From positions 142,675 through 173,285 of the forward strand of contig QZLH01000057.1 of assembly GCA_003833135.1 (NCBI GenBank): a stretch of 30,611 nucleotides of DNA, read 5' to 3'. The notes beneath the pieces were generated by a model that did no database searches, was not told where the DNA came from, and saw nothing but the letters and a program-made list of their open reading frames with translations. The translations under genes and the position numbers were made by a program. Shown piece after piece: positions 9,777 to 19,004 of the stretch. This DNA comes from Oehlia diaphana (Eukaryota; Glomeromycota; Glomeromycetes; Glomerales; Glomeraceae). Each line of letters starts with the position of its first letter. The stretch's first letter is position 1.

Positions 9777-10276
9777 AAAAGATCTGATGCAAATGTTAGA
9801 GAGCGGAAATTAAAAAATTTATTGTGTTCAAAGGTCTTAAAGGATTACTTATGTCATCAAAGCCATCAAAGCCATCAAAGCCTCAACTTTATGTCACCGT
9901 CCAATATTATTTTTACTTTTTTTTCATTATTCCTTTTATTGTTAATAATTTACTGTATTTAAATTAAAAGATAGGATCGATTTATTAACTTATTTATTTA
10001 GAAATATTGAAGTAACTCATTCGTTCAGGAATAAATATAAATTTCCTAATTTGCATTTAATTCAAAATCCTTCTATTAATTAAAAATTTTTTTATTTACT
10101 AAGCCTCAGTTATTGATTTACGGGCTTAATGTTTTACAGGTTTAAAAATTGTTAATATATAACTATATTAAACGTAATTGTGTTACGGACAAATAAATAA
10201 AATATGCCAGTATTTCCCACGGAAAACGCTTCACGCATTTTTTCACGCATTTGATAAAGAAAATCAATCTTTCATA
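9777..10276 (+). promoter_or_regulatory. upstream region of first BTB gene with uORF and TATA-like site
   Basis: CCATCAAAG is repeated three times near 9860-9888. TATATAA at 10156-10162 lies about 115 bp before the chosen start codon. An upstream ATG at 10204 opens a 16-codon uORF (MPVFPTENASRIFSRI) that stops at 10252-10254, 22 bp before the main ATG. If the transcript starts near the TATA-like site, this uORF would lie in the 5' leader and could reduce or gate translation. Confidence 0.4.
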
Positions 10277-11665
10277 ATGGCAACTAGAGGATATTCGTTA
10301 GTACAAGACTTAGGATTATTAATAAATAATCCTAAATATTGTGATATAGAAATTTTATGTAAAGATGGAAAAACATTATATGGCTGTAGAGCTATTTTAG
10401 CAGCAAGATCAGATGTTCTTAACGGCTTACTTTATAATGGCATGAGGGAAAGCTACGAAAATCAAATTTCTTTTCCAACAATTAATTCCGATGGAATGGA
10501 AATAATATTAGAATATGTTTATACAGGTTCTGTTAAAGAAGAGTCTTTAAATCAAAATAATATTATTGAAGCTTATTATGCCGCTGATTATTTCCAATTA
10601 CTAGATTTACAGGGTATCATTATTAAGATGGTACAGAATTTTATAGAAAAGGATAACAAAGAAAACCAAAAAAATTATTCTCCTGAATTGTTGTCCAAAG
10701 TTGCAGAAATAGTTCCATCATTAGCAGGAAATGATGATGCCCTTATTAAATTATTATTTGAAGCAGTAGCAACTACGCCATTAAATACCATTGAATTTGG
10801 TCGATTATCTTTTTCAGCCCTACACCACCTTTTATTCCATATACATGGAAAAGAAAAATCCTTCGCAACGCCAGAATATGAGGTCTTGCGTTATGGTGTT
10901 ATTTTGGCGGCGAAAAAAATATCTCATAATAACTATATAGCCCTTATGGGATGCCTGCCAACCTTAAATCAAATAGAAGAAGAATCAGTAAACATGAATA
11001 AAACGTTTGTTATTAGTTGCAAAAATATTTCTAAAGAATTGAAACCTTTGATTAAATATATTGATTTCAGGCGAATTGAAGGACAAATATTAGTTGAGAT
11101 CATTGAACCACTAAAAATTATTTCAGAAGATATCATTATAAATGCTCTCCGTTATATTAAGTCAAATAATCCAGACTTATATTATATTCGTGGAATACCA
11201 TCGTGTTATAAATCTGCTTATATTTGGAATAAATGTGGATCAAACCTTGTAATTGAGGATAATGGAAGAGTTGTACGCGCGCAGGATGATATTAATTTAT
11301 TCCAAGCAGCGACAACTAAATGGGGAATAGAAAGTGAAGGAATTTATGAATGGAACGTCATTGTTGAGAAAACTAATGATAATATTTGTATTGGATTTGG
11401 TGGATTATCCAAATCTCAAGAAAATAAATTTATGTTAAGGTCTGATGGTATTTGTAATGGTTCTGTAAAATTAAGTTATTGTCCATCATTTAAGGATGGC
11501 ACGAAAATTACTGTTCATCTAGATACGAATAAAAGAACTTATGCTTTTACAGTCGATGGTATAAAGTATCCGAGGGTACCAAATTGGCGTAATTTCCCAG
11601 AAATTATTTATCCAATGGTAATGTTGCGTAATCCTTGTCGACTTCGAATTGAAGAATTTTGGTAA
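10277..11665 (+). CDS. BTB-BACK-SPRY domain protein, 462 aa
   Basis: Likely substrate-receptor subunit of a CUL3-type ubiquitin ligase, acting in cytosol or nucleus; that role is inferred from the BTB family. The start at 10277 (MATRGYSLVQDLG) is the first in-frame ATG; the frame is open upstream but without ATG. Residues about 17-122 form the BTB fold, with DIEILCKDGKTLYGCRAILA, the classic D-V/I-x-L...H/Y-x-x-x-L core, and AAYYxADYFQL-like helices. About 135-285 is a BACK-like helical linker. About 318-458 is SPRY-like, with GIYEWNVIVEK, ITVHLDTNKRTYAFTVDG and a closing YPMVML strand. A paralogue lies at 27610-29010 in the same orientation. Compared with it, this SPRY loop (about 374-408) is roughly nine residues shorter and lacks the Trp of GWVLGSNG. 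No intron is needed. An uORF precedes it. Confidence 0.9.
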   Translation: MATRGYSLVQDLGLLINNPKYCDIEILCKDGKTLYGCRAILAARSDVLNGLLYNGMRESYENQISFPTINSDGMEIILEYVYTGSVKEESLNQNNIIEAYYAADYFQLLDLQGIIIKMVQNFIEKDNKENQKNYSPELLSKVAEIVPSLAGNDDALIKLLFEAVATTPLNTIEFGRLSFSALHHLLFHIHGKEKSFATPEYEVLRYGVILAAKKISHNNYIALMGCLPTLNQIEEESVNMNKTFVISCKNISKELKPLIKYIDFRRIEGQILVEIIEPLKIISEDIIINALRYIKSNNPDLYYIRGIPSCYKSAYIWNKCGSNLVIEDNGRVVRAQDDINLFQAATTKWGIESEGIYEWNVIVEKTNDNICIGFGGLSKSQENKFMLRSDGICNGSVKLSYCPSFKDGTKITVHLDTNKRTYAFTVDGIKYPRVPNWRNFPEIIYPMVMLRNPCRLRIEEFW

Positions 11666-12266
11666 TAAACATAATTCGATTTTATTTAATTAAATATCTA
11701 GAGTACAAATGTAAATAAATTTTACTGGTCTTGAGACCATTTTATAAAGTACTAAATGTGCATTAAATGGTTAATTGTGTATTTTCAAATGTTTATAACA
11801 CATAAATACAATTATAAAACAAATTTTATACACTCCGTATTTATGGGGACATGTAAAGATGCATTATTCCTTTCGTTGACAGAATATAGTGAAAAGGTTA
11901 GCTCATGATTTCTGTTTTTTTTTCCAAGAACTAATTTTTTTATTATTACGATGTAATATAATTTTAGTTAAATTCTATATGTTATAATTATATTCTATAT
12001 TTTCTATATTTCTTATGATTATTTAAACTTCAATGTTTATGTAACATTACTTATAACGTTGATAATAGGAATACGAAAAAGTTAAATTCAAATCTTGTAA
12101 TTAAATATACGACTTTTAACAATTAAATTAAAATAAAATATGCAATAAAAGTGTTTATATATATTTTTAAATTTAAATATAAAAAAATTGAAGTAGGAGA
12201 TTATTTTAAAGAAATTTTTTTTTTTCAGAAAGTTCATATGATACACGTGTCGTCCAGCCTCCGTTT
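11666..12266. other. convergent 3' intergenic region
   Basis: AT-rich DNA between the first BTB gene and the opposite-strand HMG-box gene, so it holds both 3' ends. AATAAA-type signals occur right after the BTB stop (TAATAAAC at 11664) and near 11715. No other feature seen. Confidence 0.45.
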
Positions 12267-13079
12267 TTAATTGAAGTATATATCGTAAGAAAGCAATGCA
12301 CTTTCTATTTGTTGTAGATAGTCGTTTTGCTGAATTTCATTTGTTTGCAATAGTTGTTGTGGTTGTAGTTGCTGTGGTTGGTAAGAATCTTCGTGTAGTG
12401 GTAGTTCGTGTGGTGGTAGTTGGTAATCTTCTTGTAGTGGTAGTTGGTAATCTTCTTGTAGTAGTTGGTTATTTTCTTGTAGTGGTAATTGGTAATCTTC
12501 TTGTAGTGGTAGTTGGTAATCTTCTTGTAGTGGTAGTTGGTAATCTTCTTGTAGTGGTAGTTGGTAATCTTCTTGTAGTGGTAGTTGGTAATCTTCTTGT
12601 AGTGGTAGTTGGTAATCTTCGTATAGTGGTAGTTGGTAATCTTCGTATAGTGGTAGTTGGTAATCTTCGAATGGTAGTTGATAACCTTTGTGTAGTAGTA
12701 GTTGATAACCTTGCGGCAGTTGATAATCTTCGTATGATAGAGGTTGATATAATTGTGGTTGTGATTGTAGTGGTTGTGGTGGCGGTTGCGGTTGTTGCTC
12801 TTTTGACTTGAATCTGCGGTTTCCCTCAGCCGCTAATACTTTGTAAAATTCTTTTACTTCGTCACTCTCGTTTTTCCACAATTTTTCTACCAAATCATTA
12901 AATTGTGTTTCAATGCTCTCCGTTTGATTCAACTTTATTAATTCGTTTCTTCGGTACAGCATATATGAATTATTGTTTTTACATTCCAGTAATAATTTAT
13001 CGATATCGATATTTAGATTGCGGGTTGGTTTTTTCATTACTTCTAAAAATTTTCTATGTATTGAACTCTTATTAACCAT
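12267..13079 (-). CDS. HMG-box (MATA_HMG-type) protein with Gln/Pro octapeptide repeat tail, about 270 aa
   Basis: Probable sequence- or structure-specific DNA-binding regulator in the nucleus. I chose the ATG at 13077-13079 (MVNKSSIHRKFLEVMKKP). A longer frame reaches 13205, but its extra 42 residues come from poly-T DNA and look like leader sequence; an ATG at 13088 is also possible. Residues about 36-92 match an HMG box: NNNSYMLYRRNELI for helix 1, then VEKLWKNESDEVKEFYKVLA with the W-K/x-E...F-Y signature, then AEGNRRFK. The rest is low-complexity, rich in Gln, Pro, Leu and Tyr, with an eight-residue repeat EDYQLPLQ, and probably disordered. MATA_HMG genes are numerous in Rhizophagus; whether this one sits at a mating locus cannot be judged here, since no homeodomain partner is present. 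Confidence 0.8.
   Translation of the reverse strand: MVNKSSIHRKFLEVMKKPTRNLNIDIDKLLLECKNNNSYMLYRRNELIKLNQTESIETQFNDLVEKLWKNESDEVKEFYKVLAAEGNRRFKSKEQQPQPPPQPLQSQPQLYQPLSYEDYQLPQGYQLLLHKGYQLPFEDYQLPLYEDYQLPLYEDYQLPLQEDYQLPLQEDYQLPLQEDYQLPLQEDYQLPLQEDYQLPLQENNQLLQEDYQLPLQEDYQLPPHELPLHEDSYQPQQLQPQQLLQTNEIQQNDYLQQIESALLSYDIYFN
12408..12668 (-). repeat. 24-bp coding tandem repeat (EDYQLPL[QY] octapeptide)
   Basis: Ten EDYQLP copies, nearly all exactly eight residues apart, lie within the HMG-box gene. One seven-residue interruption (ENNQLLQ) lies between copies eight and nine. Two early copies end in Tyr and most later ones in Gln. An isolated related copy (EDYQLPQG) lies upstream in the protein. 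Neighbouring central copies are almost identical at the DNA level, which indicates recent expansion. The opposite strand is open across the array only as a reflection of the 24-bp periodicity. Confidence 0.9.
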
Positions 13080-13528
13080 TGATTTCATTATTTTTTTACA
13101 ATTGATAAAAAAAAAAAGACAAAAAATATATATAATTTTATAAAAAATTTTATTAATGTAAATGTTTTTTTTTAAAAAAAAAAAAATTTTAATGCTTCTT
13201 CTCAATAGTTGTTTGGGTACTGTATTTATATTTGATTTTTTTTCTTTTTTATTTTATTTCATCGCATAGTAAAAGGTTTTCATAACTAAATTTAGTTTAT
13301 TGTTTTAGAACCCTATTATTTGAGGGTGTGTGTGGAAACAATTATTGTTATATCAATATATTCGGTACTTTTAATAAAGTATCCATGCTTGATACGCCCA
13401 CGTTGATTCATTGATCAAAAACAATTAAATACCTTTTTTGGATACATGTGCCCCTGCTGATCATTACTCATACAAATTATATTACCTAACAATACAACTA
13501 TAAAAAAATTTTTATCAATCAAACAATA
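13080..13528. other. upstream region of the HMG-box gene
   Basis: Dense poly-T/poly-A tracts at 13089-13260 precede the gene on the - strand. No distinct TATA or other box can be picked out with confidence, and no other gene is visible. Confidence 0.4.
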
Positions 13529-13752
13529 ATGACTTCGGGTGATCTGAAACATGATTTAATCTCTTTAATAAGAAATATATGAAACAAAATTTCAAAACTT
13601 GGCTTTTTACCGGACTTCGGAGGGAAAGAAAAATGACTTTAACAAAGAAGGTAAAAGAACCAGTCATTCCTGAAGATTGATATTTTTGGAAGGTTATACA
13701 AAAAAAAATTTCAAGTCATCCCGTATTTTTAAAACGAATTGGGATGTATTAA
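13529..13752 (+). pseudogene. broken protein-coding fragment, family unknown
   Basis: Coding-like pieces overlap in different frames. 13529-13582 starts MTSGDLKHDLISLIRNI and stops. 13581-13673 contains ETKFQNLAFYRTSEGKKNDF and stops. 13633-13752 starts MTLTKKVKEPVIPED, has one internal TGA, then continues YFWKVIQKKISSHPVFLKRI to TAA. The last part is the most protein-like, with YFWKVI and SSHPVFLKRIG. The mixture of frames suggests indels in an old gene. No domain is recognised. Confidence 0.35.
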
Positions 13753-14482
13753 ATTTGATACAAATTTTTTGAAAGCATTCTACAAATTTATTAAATTCAT
13801 TTGTAATAATAATAATAAATATTATTATCAATTGTAAAATTCTTTAATAATAAAAAGATATATCATGTAAATTTTTGCTAAAAATAGAATCATGTTAAAT
13901 AAATCCAAGTTTGTTAAACTATAAAGAATAATCTATCAGTACGCATATTACAAATTATGCATTACGCCAAAATTATAAGTGTTCTCGACTTTAAGTTGAG
14001 TCCAAATCGAGTTCTTTTTTATGCATTTTCCCAATGAGAACTATCAGATTAATATAATTCATTCTCTCTTCAATCGGAGTTTGAAGGGGCTTTTCTTGTG
14101 AACTTTAAAATTGTTTATACAAAAAAAAAATTAGTAATTGCGAACTGCGTAAAATCATTACCATCTCTTTTAAATATTATTTAACTTTAAATAAATTCCA
14201 ATATTTATCGCTGGTTCATTAAAAATTGATCACGTGACATGGACATTTGCAAAAAAAAAAACGATCAAATATAATAAAGTCAATCGCCAAAGTTAATGCA
14301 ATGAAAAATGACAACACAGTTTAATAGTCGTAAAAAAAAGTAATTTATTGCTTTTTTATTTATCTAAGGAAATGTTTTTTATCCTTTTTATTACAAACAA
14401 ATGTTTATTTTTACTATTGTGCTACGAATCGTTATAATTTTATCGATAATGAATGAAATAATTTTTTATTGATGATAAAAAA
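13753..14482. other. AT-rich spacer
   Basis: No gene or repeat recognised. CACGTG occurs at about 14231 within GATCACGTGACATG, an isolated E-box-like palindrome with no nearby gene start. Confidence 0.35.
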
Positions 14483-15079
14483 ATAATCGAAGAAATTGAA
14501 AAAATATTGGAAACGTACACTGACGAAAGTACCAGAGAGAAATCGCCGGGAATTTCATTTGGCCTGGTTTTTTTTTCATACGATTCTTAAAAACATTTTT
14601 TCCTACGATATTTCTTTTTTTTTTTTACATCTTCTAATCGGACGTCATAGGATTTAGTTCCAATCGTTCTTTTCAGTCTTTAACCAAGAAGCTTGATTTG
14701 CGATTACGTTCTGAATTCCTGGAATATGTTCGGCTTGGGAAGATATCTTTCTTTCCAGACATAAGTTCATACTTCATAGCACCTCCGCACTCTTTGACAA
14801 TTCGGCCTATTTGGTGACTATTATATATTCAGATAATCAAGAGTTAAATCGACTCAATTTTCTGACCGGTTTCTGGAGAAATTAATGACTTCAGCAACAT
14901 TATCTAATTTTGTTGGATTGGATAAAATAAAGGTAATTGAAAGCTTTATTCCTACAGTACTCCTACAATACAGTATTTGCTTTAATAGCACGCCCTGATC
15001 AACGTACCTGGAAGTTTCGTTAAACGAAGACAATCTGATCAATGCTTATATTCATCATTTGTTCATTTCGGTAATTTAG
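14483..15079 (+). pseudogene. decayed gene, possibly serine beta-lactamase-family (PF00144-like)
   Basis: Four coding-like stretches in one orientation are broken by stops and T-runs. 14483-14590 contains IEEIEKILETYTDEST and SPGISFGLV. 14641-14817 contains SFQSLTKKLDLRL, EYVRLGKISFFPDISSYF and HSLTIRPIW. 14837-14998 contains SDRFLEKLMTSATLSNFVGL and IKVIESFIPTVLLQY. The tail near 15023-15079 contains LNEDNLINAYIHHLF. In beta-lactamase/LACTB-type proteins an N-terminal PGISxxxV, a catalytic SxxK, a GKxSxxDPxSxY segment and an ITIRxLL segment occur in that order; PGISFGLV, SLTK, GKIS...SSY and SLTIR follow it here. The match is motif-level only and the later part is unassigned. Its 3' end overlaps the left copy of the 346-bp repeat. 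Confidence 0.3.
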
Positions 15080-15388
15080 TATATTGATTCTGGCTCGATT
15101 CTTATTTGCACGTAACGGACAGACTCTGGTGAGTGAAGGTCATTAATCTTGTCTATCTGTCTTCCGTTCAGTTTCCTCATATGTCGTTGACCCTGTTATT
15201 ACAAAATAATTTATTTTTTTAGAAAATAAATTCTTATAATTATGCGTAAAATTGCTATCACCTCCATTAGCCAATGCACCAATTTTTTTTCTTCCTTTCA
15301 AGTAACACTGCTATATTCTGTTGTTTTACAGGATACTTTGTTTGATTGAATTGGTTTATTGGTAAAGGTGATTAATTTCATGCGCCAA
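15043..15388 (+). repeat. ~346-bp repeat, copy A (inverted relative to copy B)
   Basis: Copy A starts TGCTTATATTCATCATTT and ends TTCATGCGCCAA. It matches 17787-18133 in inverse orientation along its length, with small indels and substitutions. It contains the sub-block GCTATCACCTCCATTAGCCA ... TTGGTAAAGGTGAT, which also occurs alone at 15729-15878. The pair could be the long inverted ends of a ~3.1-kb foldback-type element. No target duplication is clear. Confidence 0.75.
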
Positions 15389-15389
15389 A

Positions 15390-17398
15390 ATTGTGGAGGC
15401 TTGCCCTGCAATACGACAATCTTTGTTTTTTACGATTGAAAGAATTACAACGCGTCGGCTATCACCTTAATAGCAATAAAAAATCCAATTAACTTGAAAT
15501 TTGATTAAATGAATTAAAATCTAATATATATTTTAACTTACAATAGCGGATCACCTTTTAACGTCAGTCAACCGACCAAATTTTTTAATCATATCACTAC
15601 ATTCATCAGACCTCTGTTAAAATAAATTTTTAAAAAATTAATTTCACGTATTATTAAATGCTAGATGTAACTAACTATAAGGTACTTTACCTTCATTGGT
15701 CTTCAAAAATAAGTAAGCATCACGACTGCATGAAATTGCTATCACCTCCACTAGCCAATGCACCAATTTTTTTCTTACTTTCGGTTGTATCAATGTATCA
15801 CTGCTATATTCTGTTGCTTTACAGGATACTTTGTTTGATTGGACCAAATGGAATTGGTTTATTTGGTAAAGGTGATTAAAAAGGGAATCATTTTCAGTGT
15901 GGTATTGCTAATGAATAAGATTTATTGATAATATATTTGATATTTAATTAATTGATTCCAAAATCCAAAATAAATTCGATGCCCTTGATTTTTGATTAAA
16001 TTCTAATATAAAAACAAGCAGTGTACTCAATTCATCATTTCATCTATCTGGAAATCTCCAGAACATTAAAAACTGTCAGTCAAAATTGTCTGCTCCTAAA
16101 GTAAATATCTCAGTGCCAGGACCAATAAAAATAGGCCGATGTGTATTGACTAGCATTGACTTATCAAAGTCGTTTTTGTGCTAGTAGAGCTTTCTATTTT
16201 AATGATGAAAATAATTAATAAAAATTCAATTAATTAGTTAAATAAATTATTTCACTGCATAATTAATGCTTACAGTACATGAAAGTTCGGGACACTACCT
16301 ATAGCTTCACTTAACATGGCATGAAACTCTTCCATATCTTACACAATAATATCCTCTCCAACGCATTAAAGTAATAATAAACTCCATCTGAATAAATGAA
16401 AGCGTTTTTTTTTTAAAAAGAGTTTGTTTTTTAAAACTGCTAGTATAAATATTTACATATACATATAAACGATCAACTCACCAATACGAAACATGTTCTT
16501 TTTGGAAGTTTACATCAACAATTTCGTTATAACATGTACCTAAATAAATAAAAAAACACTACTTCCGTTCCTTGGGTCGAAATCGTCGAATAATTCACGA
16601 TTGAAAATCAAATAGCGAATTGCAATTTAATGGTCACGTTTTTCACGTGCTAAATAATAAACAGTAAAACAGATCGTCGATATTATATGATATTATAAAA
16701 AAAAAGCACGAAGAAGAATTTTTGCATGTAATGTTACTAACGTAAAGTGCACATTTTTTATATGGTCTTAATGTCACATGTATCATATTTTATCATTTTA
16801 GCCTCAATTTCTATATGATTACGCATATTAAGTTCTCAAATAGTCGGTATAAATAATAGTTGATTCTAATAATTCTAATCTAATCCCAACCCAAATCCTA
16901 GTCCCAATCCTAATCCTTTTAATGACACAATTCTTTCCTCTGACTTTAGGATAAATCAATCGAGTTAGGAGATTTATTGTAATTAAAAATATATCCTTTG
17001 CTAATGAAATTATCCTGGATATTTGCCAATAAATTATTGATAATGTAGCTCGTTGGAAATAACAAAGGAGATCGTGAAAGCGTATTCCTTCCATCACTTA
17101 TATGAACAATTTGCCACCACAGCCGGCATATCAAACTTCCAATAAATGGATCTAAAAAGAACGATCCAATGCTGAAAAATTAGCATAAATTTTTTTTAAC
17201 GAAAAAAAAAAATGGCAAAAATCAATTCTTACCAATGGTTCAGCCATTGCCCAAATCATCAAGTACTTTACGGGTCTTGTTAATTAATTCTTCAAATTTT
17301 AATTGGATTCTTAAATTGTCTTTCTCCTAAACTGGACGTTTGCTTTCAAGTTGATCAAGTATATGCGCTGTCCTTTCAATATCTTGCCAAGTTTCTAT
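15390..17398 (-). pseudogene. decayed multi-exon gene, family unknown
   Basis: Several exon-like blocks lie in order on the - strand. 17398-17240 follows TTATAG and contains IETWQDIERTAHILDQL, a TAG, then EELINKTRKVLDDLGNG and TGA. A 61-bp GTAAGA...TTTTCAG interval (17232-17172) separates it from 17171-16946, which contains DPFIGSLICRLWW and NNLLANIQDNFISKGYIFN. 16539-16482 lies between TTTAG and GTGAGT and contains CYNEIVDVNFQKEHVSY. 16150-16076 contains RPIFIGPGTEIFTLGADNFD. 15613-15542 lies between TTTTAACAG and GTAAGT and contains SDECSDMIKKFGRLTDVK, with a premature TGA. The final block near 15485-15390 is about 80% identical by eye to 20840-20925 within the 20751-21332 frame, once a one-base gap is allowed. 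Preserved splice signals alongside in-frame stops indicate a formerly functional gene. Family unknown. Confidence 0.45.
15729..15878 (+). repeat. partial third copy (C) of the 346-bp repeat
   Basis: This is the ATCACCTCCACTAGCCAATG ... GGTAAAGGTGAT sub-block only. Its ends form the short inverted repeat ATCACCT/AGGTGAT, so the 150-bp block could be an independent small element nested in copies A and B. A 73-residue open frame over it (15658-15879) is a by-product. Confidence 0.65.
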
Positions 17399-17786
17399 AA
17401 TAATTAAGATTTGAGGTTACAAAGAATTTCATATCTATATAATCAAGTAAGAATATATTAACATTAACTTAAATAAAGTTATTATTAAAATAATCCACTA
17501 ACAGAGTTACATTATTATCACTACGACCGGCAACTTACCCTTTATCCTATCTATATTAAAAAAAGATTGCGTTTTTTTGGGGTTTTTGTAATCTTACTTA
17601 TTATGTAATCATATGTCGTAACTAATGATATGCTTTTCAAAGAGTACGAATATAGCTTTCATAATCTTCACGGAAATTTTAGTTATACGTGACTTTAAAT
17701 TTCTCTCAGTTGACGGGAAATCTTTAGTTTTGGGTTTGTTATAGTCAGCTTGGAAATTATATTAGCCAAATTAATTCCTTTACTAA

Positions 17787-18133
17787 TTGGCGCATGAAGT
17801 AATCACCTTTACCAATAAACCAATTCCATCAAACAAAAATATCCTGCAACAGAATAATATAGTAGTGATACATCGATATAACCGAAAGTAAGAAAAAAAT
17901 TGGTGCATTGGCTAGTGGAGGTGATAGCAATTTCACGCATAATTATAAGAATTTGTTTTCTAAACAAAAAAAATATTTTGTATATAACAGGGTCAATGAC
18001 ATATGAGGAAACTGAACGGAAGACAGATAGACAAGATAAATGACCTTCCCGCGCCAAAGTTCGTCCGTTACGTGCAAATAAGATTCAAGCCGGAAATCAA
18101 TATACTAAATTACCGAAATGATGAATATATGCA
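17787..18133 (-). repeat. ~346-bp repeat, copy B (inverted)
   Basis: This is the reverse complement of 15043-15388. It opens TTGGCGCATGAA and closes with AATTACCGAAATGATGAATA. It lacks four bases present in copy A (GTTC within ATTTGTTCATTTCGG) and contains a longer ATCGATATAACCGAAAGT segment that is shared with copy C. Thus B resembles C in the middle and A at the ends. An 82-residue frame across it is not considered a gene. Confidence 0.75.
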
Positions 18134-18257
18134 ACAAATAGTTTGGAGTGAGAGTATCTAACGAAATGGCCGTGGTAGGTTTAAAATATGTATTATTGCG
18201 ATATAAGAATAAATTATATTTTGATTATAGTTTTATTTTCAATAGCGCGAACAGGTG

Positions 18258-18615
18258 GATGCAAGATCTCAACAATTCATTATCATCACCGTCACCTACC
18301 GGTCCTACTCTTGGACCGGACCGCGGTCTTTGCATTTTTTTTGTGGCACAATAGGAATGGTCCCGAGAACCAGTCCTCATACCGGTCTTCATATAATAAA
18401 TGATTTTTATATTAAATTTAAAATAAAAAATTTTTTTATTTGCAAAAAAAAGAAAAAAGACCGATCGGTCTTAAAAAGACTGCGGTCCTTAAAAAGACCG
18501 ACGGTCTTATACTCTTATTGTATGCGATATAGGAGCAGTCCTACACCAAGACAGGCTGATTCGTCTTTTTAAGGTGTAAGACCGTAGGATCACGGTCTTT
18601 TGGGATCGATGACCA
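18258..18615. repeat. GGTC/AAGACC word array, probable MITE body
   Basis: CCGGTC, GGACCG, AAGACCG and CGGTCTT recur more than a dozen times, including the 16-bp perfect palindrome AAGACCGATCGGTCTT near 18466. An A/T stretch separates a left cluster (18290-18395) from a right cluster (18460-18602). Terminal repeats could not be fixed. Overlapping open frames of 68-105 residues here arise from the repeated words. Confidence 0.6.
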
Positions 18616-18655
18616 TCCTTAGATGTTATACACAAAATATTATTTAAGTCAGCAG

Positions 18656-18863
18656 ATTGAGAATTGGCGTGTCTTATGAACAAATATTAAATTTGTTTAA
18701 TGATGAGATTCAACGAAGAAAAATCGAAAAAAATCTGTTAATTACATTCAGAAACTTAATGTCATATGAAAAGGTAACATACATTTATTTGTATCAAATG
18801 TTAAAGATGAAATTATTTTCTGCGTTTATTAAATTTGTATACTTCACGTCAGTGAATGAATAA
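18656..18863 (+). CDS. exon-like block, family unknown
   Basis: After AGCAG (possible acceptor) the frame reads LRIGVSYEQILNLFNDEIQR and continues KIEKNLLITFRNLMSYEK. In-frame GTAACA at 18774 could be a 5' splice site. Beyond it the translation becomes Tyr/Phe/Lys-rich and runs to TAA at 18861-18863. The first 39 codons look like real helical protein. There is no ATG at the start, so this would be an internal exon or a fragment. No partner exon was identified. Confidence 0.3.
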
Positions 18864-18873
18864 CTGAAATATT

Positions 18874-19004
18874 CACCGATGCCTTGGGCCCCCCCGAAGG
18901 GAGGGGAACATCGGTGTATATGGAGTATTTATTAGATACCCATGGAATAACAGGTTTATCTCATTGTGTATGGCGTATACACCGATGGATTTTATACTTC
19001 GGTG
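18874..19004. other. two GC-rich hairpins built on CACCGATG/CATCGGTG
   Basis: CACCGATG (18874-18881) pairs with CATCGGTG (18909-18916). Inside, seven C residues (18889-18895) can pair with GGGAGGGG across a GAA loop. A second, weaker hairpin pairs CACCGA (18980-18985) with TCGGTG (18999-19004). The first stem is exceptional in this AT-rich DNA. It could be an RNA structure or the palindromic end of an element. Confidence 0.6.

Noticed and set aside
10178..10276. Longer N-terminus for the first BTB protein from 10178
   Set aside because: The extension starts at TTG, not ATG, and its residues have no counterpart in the paralogue; the ATG at 10277 fits the BTB family start.
12296..12811. 171-codon + strand frame rich in Val and Gly-Asn-Leu
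   Set aside because: It is the antisense of the 24-bp repeat array in the HMG-box gene; openness follows from the period being a multiple of three.
16828..17097. 89-codon - strand frame
   Set aside because: It overlaps the decayed gene in another register and its C-terminal half comes from a CTAATCCCAAC-type simple repeat.
17809..18057. 82-codon - strand frame
   Set aside because: It lies wholly in repeat copy B; the equivalent frame is broken in copy A, and the composition is Phe/Ile/Tyr-rich.
18148..18572. Three overlapping + frames of 68-105 codons
   Set aside because: They are by-products of the GGTC/AAGACC word array; no domain and inconsistent registers.
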